From NCBI GenBank assembly GCA_028015205.1, contig CM051516.1, forward strand, positions 31,758,230 through 31,822,229: a stretch of 64,000 bases of DNA. The letters are read 5' to 3'. Shown in pieces: positions 1-10,843 of the stretch; the first letter of the stretch is position 1; the number at the start of each line of letters is the position of its first letter. Source of the stretch: Mytilisepta virgata (Eukaryota > Mollusca > Bivalvia > Mytilida > Mytilidae). Position numbers and translations under genes: made by a program. The notes under the pieces are model-generated. The model saw nothing but the letters and a program-made list of their open reading frames with translations. It was not told the DNA's origin and did not search any database.

Positions 1-120
1 ACCGAAGGTCAGTGGTTCTCTCCGGGTACTCCGGCTTCCTCCACCAATAAAAACTGGCCGCCGCGAAATAGCCAAATGTGCTGAAAACGGCGTAAAAAAC
101 CAACTAAACAAACAAACAAA
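1..120 (+). mobile_element. SINE 3' tail, cut by the window edge
   Basis: This is the conserved tail of a tRNA-derived SINE. It contains GGTTCTCTCC, then CTGGCCGCC, then AAATGTGCTGAAAACGGCG, and ends in a (AAAC)n run at about 100-120. The same segment occurs in reverse in the complete copy at 12691-12947, which supplies the tRNA-like head missing here. The head lies to the left of the window. Confidence 0.8.
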
Positions 121-302
121 CAGAATTATTATACATATATAATTAAAATCTTCTCATCTGAATAAAAAAGTTAAAAAAATTCATAACTTGATAGAAATAA
201 TATTTTTTAGGTTTACTTGTAAGATTTCTCATACTGATTTTATTCATGCATCCATAGAAAACATGCTTTTTTAATAGCTATATAGTACTGGAATATTTTG
301 AC

Positions 303-600
303 TAGTTTTAAAGTTCCGGTATTTTTAAACAAGCTTTAAAGTTCTAGTATTTTTTAACCAGTTGAAAAGTTCCGTTAATTATTGACTGGTTGGAAAGTTC
401 TGGTAATTCTTGACTGGTTGGAAAGTTCCGGTAATTCTTGACTGGTTGGAAAGTTCTGGTAATTCTTGACTGGTTGGAAAGTTCCAGTAATTATTGACTG
501 GTTGCAAAGTTCTGGTAATTCTTGACTGGTTGCAAAGTTACAGTATATTACAACTTGCTATAACATTCCAGTATTCTATAACATGTTAAAAAGGACCGGT
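303..600. repeat. 28-bp tandem repeat array
   Basis: The unit is about 28 bp and is built from TTCCGGTAATTCTTGACTGG followed by TTGGAAAG. Clear units begin at 370 and 398 and continue to about 540. More degenerate units lie on both sides. Units alternate slightly between TTCCGG and TTCTGG. No coding potential is seen. Confidence 0.85.
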
Positions 601-659
601 ATTTATTTATTTAGGTGAACAATTCTGGCATTTTTCATCTGTTTAAATAACAAAATTAA

Positions 660-860
660 CATTTGCATCTACACTGAACATCTGGAACAAGTTGGCTAGT
701 TGAAAAGTTCCGACCTGCTGGAACTTTTCAACTGGCCATGGAACAAACTAAATAGTCCAAAAGTTCCGAAGGAACAAAGTAGCTAGTCAAAATGTTCCAC
801 CGGAACAAAGTAACTGGTGGAACAAACTGGCTGTTACATATGCAGCATGGCTGCAGTGTT
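660..860. repeat. inverted derivatives of the 28-bp unit
   Basis: Words of the type GGAACAA and AAAGTTCC recur here in both orientations. They include a perfect 14-bp stem, 698-711 with 720-733, around an 8-nt loop. The words match the TTGAAAAGTTCC core of the neighbouring tandem array, so this looks like a broken or inverted part of the same satellite. Confidence 0.6.
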
Positions 861-1470
861 TCATATAGAAGATATGTTGTCGTTAATTAACGACAAATTC
901 CAAGACTTTCTACATCTCATTTAACCCACTGAGCTTGAAATTAATGATACTACAGTACATCGAAGTCTGCTTCATATTTGGATTTGTTTCTTGAAATAGA
1001 CAATGAGAGACATTTGAAGACAAAACTTTATGACAAACATGATGACTTCAATTTTCCTATTTTTAACTTTCCCTTGTTGAGTAGCAATATACCAGCATCG
1101 CCTGCATATGGCATCTATGTTTCTCAGCTGATCCGATATTCAAGGGCATGTGTGAGTTACAATAAAGAGGATTACTGCTGTCACAAAAGCTTCTAAACCA
1201 GATTTAAAAGGGATAAGTTGATGTCATCACTTAAGAAATTTTACGGTCGTCATCACAAATTGATTGACCGTTACAGTGTGTTCCAATATCTAAGATGATG
1301 TTGGATCAGACTGTTCCCACTGTCGTAACATTTCATGTACCTCCACTGATTTGTGACTACAACTGGACTTACTTTGTTGAACTTCACAACGGATGTCATA
1401 TACCGAGAAGGAACTGCTCAACCTTGCAGAGCACTTGAGTTCACTCCTGGTTTTTTATAGGAGTTTGTGT
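842..1470 (+). pseudogene. reverse-transcriptase retroelement, 3' fragment (copy 1)
   Basis: This is the C-terminal end of an invertebrate reverse transcriptase, followed by the element's 3' region. The peptide at 978-1196 contains KLYDKHDDFNFPI, NIPASPAYGIYVSQLIR and YSRACVSY. The same motifs recur in the longer copy at 33005-36260, and the following 3' DNA recurs at 36000-36120 and 47290-47400. The catalytic YIDD region is degraded to an HIED-like string near 866. Everything upstream is missing, as in a 5'-truncated retrocopy. I place it among the Penelope-like RTs on motif memory only; the class is uncertain. Confidence 0.75.
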
Positions 1471-1544
1471 TGTTCATTATCGCTGCACTTTGAAGAAGTT
1501 TGGATATTTTTATCGCCCCTCGTCTGTCTGTCCGTCTCTCACTT

Positions 1545-2590
1545 TCTTGTGACCTAAACTCCTCCTTCAATTTTTGGTTTCAGAATTTAATTTCTATATA
1601 GAATGGTTGCATACCACCTGTAGATGGGCAATAAGTTTTTAGAATTTTGATTTTCTAAACAAGGGGCCCACATGGGTTGAATTCAAAAATTTGGAAATCA
1701 AGCATGTGACCTAAACTCGTCTTTCATTTTTCAATTGATGCGATTTATTTCTATACAGTATTGTTCTGCAAAGGAGTTGAATTTCGAAAAAACTGTCAAT
1801 TTAAGCTTTATGACCTAAACTCCTCTTTCATTTTACAATTTTACTATTTAGTTTTTCTTAAATTGAGGCCCACAGGGGTCAAATTTCGAAAAATTATCAA
1901 TTTAAGCTTATGACCTTAACTTCTCTTTCATTTTGCAATTTAATCATTTTGCTTATATATAGTATTGTCCTACACTATATTAAGTTGCAAATAAAGGATT
2001 TAGAATACCGATTTTTAAACCAGGAGCTCACTCAGGTCAAATTTCATAAATTGTCAATTTAAGCTTGTGAACTAAGGTTTTTTCAATTTTCATTAGGTTT
2101 ATTGATTTAATTTCGTTATTGAATGACTGCATACTATTTTTGGATGGGAATACGGTTTTATATTTTTGACTATAGGTAAGTGGCTCAACTACTTACAGGG
2201 GTGTGGGGATCACTGTTGATTCCGACAGTACAGAATTTTGAAAATTAGGAATTTAAGCTGGTGACCTAAACTCCTCTTTCATTTTTGACTTCATGCACTT
2301 AATTTCTATACATTATTTGTCACATCCCATATGTAGATTCGCAATAAGGTTTTAGAATTTTGATTTTATAAGATTGGGGCCCACAGGGGTTGAATTTAGA
2401 AATTAAGAATTTAAGCTTGTGATCTAAACTCTCCTTTCATTTTTGACTGCATGCACTCAATTTCTAGATGTGCAATAAGGTTTTTGAATTTTGATTTTCA
2501 ATAATTGGGATCCACAGGGGTCAAATTTCATAAGTTGTGAATTTAAGCTTGTGACCTAAATTCCTCTTTCATTTTGATTTTATTTATTTA
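1545..2590. repeat. degenerate 100-200-bp tandem repeats
   Basis: Units are marked by GTGACCTAAACTCCTCTTTC near 1549, 1707, 1809, 1910, 2261, 2410 and 2549. Each is followed by an AT-rich stretch and a recurring AATTTAAGCTTGTG word. Unit spacing is irregular because of indels. The tract starts right after the copy 1 retroelement tail, through a short CGTCTGTCTGTCCGTC stretch. No gene is seen. Confidence 0.7.
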
Positions 2591-2599
2591 ATTTATATA

Positions 2600-2775
2600 C
2601 AGTTGATTCTTGTTTTCCCGAAATCCTTTAAGTCGAAATTTCGGTTATGTCAAACTTTTTTTCTGGTCCCAAGCAGCCGACAGTATATTCCATGTATTTT
2701 AATTCCTTTTATCTAGAAATTTGATGAGTCGAAATTTAGGTTGTGTCGAAATGAATCATGTACAAAGGAAATATA
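2600..2775 (+). mobile_element. pogo/Tigger-like MITE fragment
   Basis: The fragment begins CAGTTGATTCTTG just after a TA dinucleotide. It contains repeated GTCGAAATTT words, like the ends of pogo-type elements. The clearer relatives in this window are 14714-15010 and 27292-27780. No matching right end is visible, so it is a truncated copy or a chance resemblance. Confidence 0.35.
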
Positions 2776-3789
2776 ATTAGGGCAAAATAAACTCTTTATG
2801 TTAAATTTATCAATTATCTGTACAGGTGAACCAAATTTTTACACCTGTCAAACAATATGTAGGAAAGCGATAACAGAAATGGCATATAATGTGAATTATG
2901 TTTTGATAACAATCTTGTTAGATTTAAATGTTTTACTATGTTTTTATAATTAAACAATGGTGTGGATTTTGTAATAAAAATAACTTTTACATCAATGAAT
3001 TGAAGTTTTTTTTTACAGTATGTGATCATTGTATTTATTGAAACTACAGTGATTATAAAATTCGGATTATGCTATTAATGCGTAACTTGCCAAAAAAGAA
3101 TTTATAAAACAATATTGGTCAATATGAAAGGATTATCAGTTTGTAATTTGAAACAAATTGTTATTAAGAATCAGTAAGAATTTATGAGACAATCATCATT
3201 AATCAAAGTCATTTCATTATGCATATAGGATGACCCAAGCTGATAACGGCTTCTCAGCTATTGTAAATTCGGCAAAGATTAAAAAAATTATAATTGACAT
3301 TTTGAGCACTTTTGAGTATGTTTTGATAAGAAAGTGTTTATAATGGCAACCAGCATTTCAGCAGAAGAATCTCATCCAAAAGTGTATTGTTTGTAGAGAG
3401 TACATAGTTGTCATCAATCCTGCAAATTTTCAAAACATTTCATAATGTTAGTTTCAGAGCAAAAGATTTTTGAAAACGTCCAATAAAAATCAAAGATGGC
3501 CTCTGGGGGCCATATTGTTCATTCAACCAGAACCAAAGGTCAAAAGAAAGTAGATATCCTTCCATACATCATTCCTGTCAACTTTGGTTACAATCTGCCC
3601 ATTAGTTCCTGAGCAAATGACATAAAAGTCTTTCCACATATGGTTTCAATGGAAACTTTGAACAGCTGCAGCTGTCGAATGAGCAGTTGAATCTCAACCA
3701 AACATAGCATGAAGTGTTTTTGTCCAGCACTGATGTTAATATCCCACTGTAACAGGCATTAATATTTAGTTGATTTGTAAAAAGGATTT
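2776..3789. other. AT-rich non-coding stretch
   Basis: I see no gene and no clear repeat structure. Short open frames here are AT-rich and lack motifs or splice signals. The part around 3330-3610 has the wording of a dispersed repeat (GATGGCCTCTGGGGGCCATA), but no ends were found. Confidence 0.4.
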
Positions 3790-4066
3790 TTAAGGTACCC
3801 GGACCATAAATGACCACGTGATTATTCGAAAGTTCCCGGATGTTCCATACAACGCAATTGAAATGACCTCGGTAATTATCGGCAAACTTCGGAAATGTCA
3901 ATATAACTAACTTATTTTTACAGACTGCATATAAGCAAAAGAGTGTGTTTCAACTTGAGAAAAATATATATACAAAATTCCAGCTTTAAATTTTTTGGTT
4001 CAGCCATTCACGGTCAAAAAGAGATACACTTTTCGTTCATGATCTATTATGGTCCGGATACCTTAA
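3790..4066. mobile_element. 277-bp MITE, inverted ends TTAAGGTAYCCGG
   Basis: The left end (3790-3809) reads TTAAGGTACCCGGACCATAA. The reverse complement of the right end at 4066 matches it at 19 of 20 positions. A TTAA lies at both outer borders, which could be a TTAA target duplication (piggyBac or Kolobok style) or part of the inverted repeat. It contains no transposase. Class unresolved. Confidence 0.7.
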
Positions 4067-5989
4067 AGTGAGGAATCTTCTTTTTTTTTCATGAATTAAA
4101 AAAAAATTGATGTAAATGAATTATTTCAGACATATTAATATTATTAGCAATTGATTTTGAATTACTACAAACAGATGTATAATTGTTCACTGGGCCCTTT
4201 ATAAAAAAAAAATTCTCTACCATTTTGCATAACTGTAAGAAGATACTAAAAGTACTGAAACTAAAATTCACAAATTAAAGGATACTCAAAATTCAGATAT
4301 AATTATAATTATAGAGTGGGAATCTTGATGTTTTCAAATATATAAAGACCAACCCTAGGTACCCCTCATACACCAATGAATGTGCGTCTTGTTATAATGA
4401 GAAACAAAATATGCTTCGAGTTGAAATCTCAACCATTTCATAGTTATTTGAATGTTAAGGGGTTTGAGAGGGTGGATAAATATGACAGCTGGCCGTCAAT
4501 TTGGACTTTTACAATACATACCCGAAGTCATCTTAATTTTTATTTTACATCATAACACAACAATGTTTACTACAATTGGAAAACCACGTCCAAAAAACAG
4601 AATTTGTTCGTTCCGTCCTCATTTCTGACCCCACAATTTTGGCACAAGATCGACCTGGTGTATGCATGTTAAGAATAGGAGAACATAATAATACATTATA
4701 CTTTCGGCATCGTTATTTTATTTTGCTTTCAAAAAATAATCTTTCTTGTTCCTTCAAATAGCTGTTTTAATGTCAAAGTCGAAAACGGCAGCAAACTCTA
4801 ATCGACCCGCCATACTGTTGACAAATTCGCAACATGTGACCAAAAGTTTTGGAGCATGTCACAAATCATTTTAACCTTTTAATATCTAAAAAAAAAATCA
4901 TTTCAATTAAATATTTCAAATTTATTCCTCTGAGAAAGGTGAATACACAAGTCCATTCCGAACTTGTTTCGTATTTCTTTTCGAAAGATAACTTCCAGGT
5001 AGAAAAAAAATCAATAAAATATATTTTAAAATCGTTCTCATTACAACTATTTTAATACAGTAAATGGTTGAAATGGTTAAGAATGACGAAATGAACACTT
5101 GATGAGGACTGAAAGTAATTATTAACTTATGAAAATATTAAAATTACCGACTGTCTTCAGCCGGTAACACTATTACGGACAATCTCGGTTGCAAATTAAA
5201 TTGAATTTCCCTCGCTTTTGCACTTCTGTATTTTTTCATATTCATACCCTAAAGTTTGCTTGACTCAAAACACTTTTCTCCAACACCCATTTTTATTCGA
5301 TAGAGTTATCTTTCTATATATGTTATTTATCAGTGAATAACTGTATGCAACCCTATGAATTTTACCTTGATTTAAAATTGTATTGAGTTCATAGGAACTA
5401 TGAACAGGGCTTTCCAAAGTAGCCGGTAGATGGCGGAAATCTGCCGTTTACGGTGGCTACAAGTGCCGGCTACTTCACTGACAAAAAATAAATTCAAAAA
5501 GAAAAAAAATCTTTTTAAAATATGTAGACAAGCGTCGAGAGTAGTATTGTCATGAAGTCGTGATAAACAAGGATGTAAATCCTGTGTTTACCTTTAGCTA
5601 AATATAGTTCACGGGAATTCCGGTCACTGATTGGTCGTCTATTAAAGGTGTACATTTACGTCTTCTCTAGTCGGAAAGCATCGTATTTTTGCAAGGATAA
5701 TAAGAGAGAAGTTCCGATGGTCAACAACAATGAAGCGATCACATACCCTGGCTGTGTCCCACGATCATCATCACATTCTCAGGGCTATAACCAAACTTTC
5801 AAAAAAAATTAAGCAGTAGGCTAAAAATTAAATTTTATAACAATAATATTTGTTATTATTATCACAAAAGAATGAATTATCAGCATAACGGAAAGAAAAT
5901 AATGAAGAATTGAAGGTTACACAATCCTGCACACAAAAAAAAATCAAATTTCTTCAAGATTTTTTTTTTTTTTATTCCATACATAAACT
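4067..5989. other. AT-rich non-coding stretch
   Basis: No gene or complete element was recognised. Open frames at 4576-4761 and 4849-5055 have no motif and no usable exon borders. The local sequence near 5415-5475 has partly inverted GTAGCC/GGCTAC words. The stretch is probably intron of the minus-strand gene. Confidence 0.4.
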
Positions 5990-7475
5990 AGAGGCTCTAA
6001 AGAGCCTGTATCGCTCACCTGCATTGAACTTTTCATCTTGAGCAGGACTAAAGATTTGGCTGGTTTTTCTATAGGGTTCTATGTTCAATTAAGTTCGGCT
6101 GTGGCAGCCTCATGGTTGACAGTCTAGGTCAATGGACACATTTCAAAAAAAGAACCATCTAAGGACCATTGCTACCAAGTCTAGTTCTAATTGGTTGAGT
6201 GGTTTGTGACCAGAAGATTTTTGAGTGAATTTCCCATAGGGTTCTTTTGTTAAACTAAGTTTGGTTCTGTCGGCCATCTTGGTTCACAGTCCACGAAATC
6301 AGACAATTCTGAAATAGGACATCCTAAGGACCATTGCTGCAAAGTCTGGTTCCAATTGGTCAAGTGGTTTCAGATAAGAAGATTTTTCAATGAATTTTCC
6401 CATGGGGCCTTATGTTAAACTAAGTTCGGTTGTGGCAGCCATCTTGGTTGACAGTCCAGGTCATGGGACACAATTCTGAAAGAGGACCATATAAGGACCA
6501 TTGTTGCAAAGTCTGGTTTCAATTTGGTAAATTGTTTTCAGATAAAAAGATTTTTCAATGAATTTTCCCATAGGGCCCTATGTTTAACTAAGTTTAACTA
6601 AGTTCGGCTGTGGCTGCCATCTTGGTTAACAGTCCGGGTCATCAGACATCCGTCTAAAAGAGAAACTCCTAAGGACTACTACTGCCAAGTTTGGTTGCAA
6701 CTGGCCTTGCAGTTTCATAGAAGATTTTGGAAATTCACCCCCCCCCCCCCCCCTTTTTTTCTATTTTCAGTAACAGCAGCCATGTCGGTTGGAAGTCGAG
6801 GATGCCAGACATAAGTATGGAAAGGGGCCACCCATTCCACCAAAGTTTGGTTCAAATTGGCTCAGGGGAGTTGGCGAAAAAGTAAAATCCCCATAGGCTC
6901 AATGTTAAACTAGGTCCAGCCATGGCGGCCATGTTGGATGGCGTTTGGGGAAACCGAACACATATTTTAAAAGGGGCCACTCAAGGACCATTGCACCAAA
7001 GTTTGGTTCAAATTGGCCTAATGGTCTCAGAGAAGATAACGAAAATGTTAAAATTCCCATAGGGTCCAAGGTTAAACTATGTCCAACCATGGCAGCCATA
7101 TTGGACAGCGCCCCGGAAAACCGAACATAATTTCTAAAGGGGACCATCCAAGGACCATTCCACTTAAGTTTGGTTTAAATAGGTTCAGTGGTTTCAGAGG
7201 AGCTGACAAAAAAGTAAAATTCCCATAGGCTCAATGTTAAACTAGGTCAAGCCATCGCGGCCATGTTGGATGGCGCCCGGGAAAACCGAACACAATTTTT
7301 AAAGGGGACCATCCAAGGACCATTCCACTTAAGTTTGGTTTAAATTGGTTCAGTGGTTTCAGAGGAGTTGATAAAAATGTGAAAAGTTTACGACGACATA
7401 CGACGACGACGACGACGACGGACGCAAAGTGATGAGAATAGCTCACATGGCCTTTTAGGCCAGGTGAGCTAAAAA
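5990..7475 (+). mobile_element. F1 hairpin-ended composite element (copy A)
   Basis: The 5' end is the AGAGGCTCTAAAGAGCCT hairpin followed by the subterminal motif GCTCACCTG. Inside are about seven diverged tandem units of 110-180 bp, recognisable by CCCATAGGG, TGTTAAACTAAG, GGCCATCTTGG and AAGGACCATTGCTGC. A GACGACGACG run (7390-7425) precedes the 3' hairpin 7440-7470, with arms AGCTCACATGGCC and GGCCAGGTGAGCT, and then AAAAA. No protein is encoded. The architecture suggests a Helentron-associated non-autonomous element; that class is inference. Confidence 0.75.
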
Positions 7476-8447
7476 TGGTAATTTGAAAGTCGGAATTAGG
7501 TGCCAGGAGATTGCAAGAATGCAGGATTTTGCTCTGTTTACCCCAGACCCCTTGCCGTAAAGGCGCCAAGCTTGCAGCTTGGCGCGGCGACTGGCTTTGC
7601 CGGCCGCATGTCACAGCGGCCTACTTTTAGATTTCAGCCTGCTATTTCAAATTGTATGGAAAGCCCTGCTATTTGCAGATAGGGGGTACTTTGTCTCAAC
7701 AGATCCTCGTGTCAACAATACTCCAGCACGGCTATTTTTTATCAAAACTATGATAAATGATGACGGATGAGGGACGCTAACTGATGAAATAAGCTTACAT
7801 GGTCTATAAGTCAGGTGAGCTAAAAAACCATTCAATACCATTAAATTTATTTCAAGTTATGCTCTAAACATCTGTGACAATATGTCAGACCATTATTTTT
7901 ACTGATAATTACTGTTTACATGTAACTAATCTTTCAAAGGCAAAAACTCCTATAAGGCGTCAATTGAAGATTTTGGTCATGTTGACTTGTTTGTAGATCT
8001 TACTTTGTTGACATTTTTGCTGTTTACAGTTTGTCTTTTCCTACATTTCATGCATTTGTATAATAATATTCAAGATAATAACCTAAAACTGCAAAATGTC
8101 CTTAAAATTAACAATTCAGGGGCAATAACCCAACAAAGGGTTGACCGATTTGTCTGAAAATTTCATGGCATGTAGATCTTGGCATGATGAACACTTTTAC
8201 AACTGTCAGTTTTGCTCTAAATGCTTTAGTTTTTGAGATATAAGCCAAAAACTGCAGTTTACCCCTATCTTCTATTTTTAACCATGTTGGCCATGTTTCT
8301 TGACATGAAGTTCATACTAGATAACCTAAGGATCACTCCATTTAAGTTTGGCTAAAACTGGTTCAGTAGTATCAGAGAAGATCTTTGAAAAAGTTTACGA
8401 CAGCCAATTGATGACAAAAGCTCACATCCTTTTAGTACAGGTGACCT
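7476..8447 (+). mobile_element. two partial F1 elements
   Basis: Two more F1 3' ends follow copy A directly. The first ends GTCAGGTGAGCTAAAAAA near 7826. The second ends CAGGTGACCTACG near 8447, with a decayed hairpin. The second carries the module AACAATTCAGGGGCAATAAC, shared with the F1 copies at 18988, 23890, 45270 and 59837. A GC-rich segment at 7495-7640 inside the first is unlike F1 and holds a perfect 10-bp hairpin at 7563-7585. Confidence 0.6.
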
Positions 8448-9068
8448 ACGAAACTAGTGACTTTTAAACTCAGCATAAAAATATGTAACTTGTGAGATCC
8501 AAACTTCTAATCAGCAATGGGCAGTCCATCTCACATATGATTGGTCCAAGGTTTTTACCTCCAAATACAATTTTTTCCCCTTTATTTGTGGGAATCCTGT
8601 GTAAAGGCAATTACATTGATCCAAATATATGTTGACAACAGGACTACATTATTTAAGGATTATTAAACCGAAGTTTGATGCAGACTTTCTGAGAAGAAGA
8701 TTTTTACAGTATTTTGTTATAGAAAATATGCATTGATGCATTATATTCACCCTCTTTCAGGCTCTAAAATCAAAGAATAAATCCACTATATAATACCCAA
8801 AGTGTAAACATCTATTTAATTGTGTTTCTTTCTGTGATAATAGTGAAAAAATGTAAATTTTTATTTTTGATCGGAATCAAAATTACAAAGCCAGAATGTA
8901 TTCACAACTTTGCTAATTTCAGAGTCCTAGCAGCAATGTTTTATTTCCAGCAAAACTTTTTTCAATAATTTTTTTTTATACAGTATTAATATCTGACTCC
9001 CTATGTTTAGATTTAGAATGTCAGGGGCCCAGTTGACTACTGAAATACTAATTCTGTTAATCCTTTAC
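8448..9068. other. probable intron, no feature seen
   Basis: AT-rich sequence between the last F1 remnant and the possible exon at 9069-9238. No repeat ends, tRNA or supported open frame were found. Confidence 0.4.
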
Positions 9069-9238
9069 CTTTTGGAAATTCATTTGGCATTTTCAAATAC
9101 CTCGCTGTGCTTTTCTCTTTCAATCTGTCTTTGTGCGGAATATGCTCAATTACAGTATGTTTACTAAGAGCATTCTGTACACCATAAACATAAGTATTAC
9201 CAGAAAAAAACATGCTTGATGGTAGTTTCAAGTTTAAA
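9069..9238 (-). CDS. possible exon 5 of the zinc-ribbon gene (CBM20-like segment)
   Basis: On the minus strand a TTGTTTACAG acceptor precedes 9238, and the donor GTAAAG follows 9069. The 170-bp exon is open in one frame and would give about 56 residues, including YVYGVQNALSKH, VIEHIPHKDR and STARYLKM. It must start with one base completing a codon, and the exon at 23060-23005 ends with two bases left over, so the phases agree. The Tyr-x-Tyr-Gly, EHIP and ARYL pattern resembles the end of a CBM20 starch-binding fold such as that near the RNF213 N-terminus. This is a weak likeness, and intervening exons may be missing. Phase agreement alone has a one-in-three chance. Confidence 0.42.
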
Positions 9239-9498
9239 CTGTAAACAACAAATCCATCTTTCCATTTTCTATAATAATAAATAATCTACAGACATTAAGT
9301 ATTATATTAAAGTTTGTTTGTGACAAAAACAACATATGGTCCCTTCCCTTTCATTCTGTTGTTATTCTTTATTAAATAGAAGTATGAGCCTCTGATTAAA
9401 TACATGAAAGTGTGTTGAAGCAGAAGCAAGTATATCTGAACATCTTACATGTCTTAAGGAAGAAATTTCCTCTGTGAACCCCAGAAATCATTTAAAGT

Positions 9499-10014
9499 AA
9501 AATGCTCCGCTGGGCGCAGCTAGATACGACCGCAGATGTCGAACCCTGAATAGTTGGGGCAATTATGAACACAACATTCAACCTTGATACAACACTGAAT
9601 TTGGATTGTGAATAAATATTTGACACAGCATAGGTTTCTGACACAGAATGAATGTTGTCTAAGAACTTAAAAATTTTTAATTTACCTATTCAAACCATAT
9701 CAGTATTATTTGTTTTTATATATAAATCAGAAATAACCAATTTAAAATTTAAAATTGGGCACACATATCAATTTCTTGCTATTGCGCAATACTGTGCAAT
9801 TGAAGATTTCTTGCTATTGTGCAATACTGTGCAATTGAAGATTTCTTGCTATTGCGCAATACTATGCAATTGAAAATTTCTTGAAATATTTGACACATAA
9901 TAGGTTTCTGACACAGAATAACTGAAATCAAAGAACTTAGAATTGGTCATATGATTTGAATTTATATTCAATTTTTTGCTTCTTGTGCAATACAATATGC
10001 TGTGGAGAATTGCA

Positions 10015-10046
<32 letters not shown>

Positions 10047-10807
10047 AATAATAATTTACCCCTTTTTTTAGCTTTTGTGCAATACACTATGAAGTTGCAC
10101 ATTTACCCCCCTCCCAAAAAAAAAAAACCAAAAAACAATAAAATTTATTGTAACCCCCCCTTTTTTTGCTAAAAAAAATTTGAAATTTTATTTTTAATAT
10201 ATGAAATATGAAATGAGAAAAAAATTGTCCCCTCCCCAACTTCTCATTTACCCCCCCTAAATTTTGTTTTCAACCCCTCCCCCCCCCCCCCCCCCCCCCC
10301 ATTTAATTATACTTTGCAACCATAACAGCCCATTTAAATACACCATAACGTATTAAAATAGAAAATGACATCATAGTCATGGATGGCAAATTTTAAATAT
10401 ACATAATTTAAAAGCAGTTTAGATGAGATAAACAAAAAAGCTTCATCAGCACATTTTATATTGGCAAATTTCCAATGAAGTTCATTAAACTAAAGTTGTT
10501 GGCAAATTTCCAATGGAATTTGTTAATAATAAAGTTTTGATAACAGGGCACACATATCAATTTCTTGCTATTGCGCAATACTGTGCAATTGAAGATTTTT
10601 TGCTATTGCGCAATACTATGCAATTAAAAATTTCTTGAAATATTTGACACATAATAGGTTTCTGACACAGAATAACTGAAATCAAAGAACTTAGAATTGG
10701 TCATATGATTTGAATTTATATTCAATTTTTTGCTTCTTGTGCAAGGCCAAAAAAAAATATATGTGAGTTTACTGTCACATGCTGAAAAAAAATAGGGTCG
10801 GTAGGTC

Positions 10808-10843
<36 letters not shown>

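Noticed and set aside
3602..3901. 99-residue minus-strand frame as an exon
   Set aside because: Part of it is the left end of the MITE at 3790, and there are no splice sites that fit the gene's phase.
6905..7614. overlapping frames of 61-125 residues
   Set aside because: They are translations of F1 tandem units and differ in frame from copy to copy.
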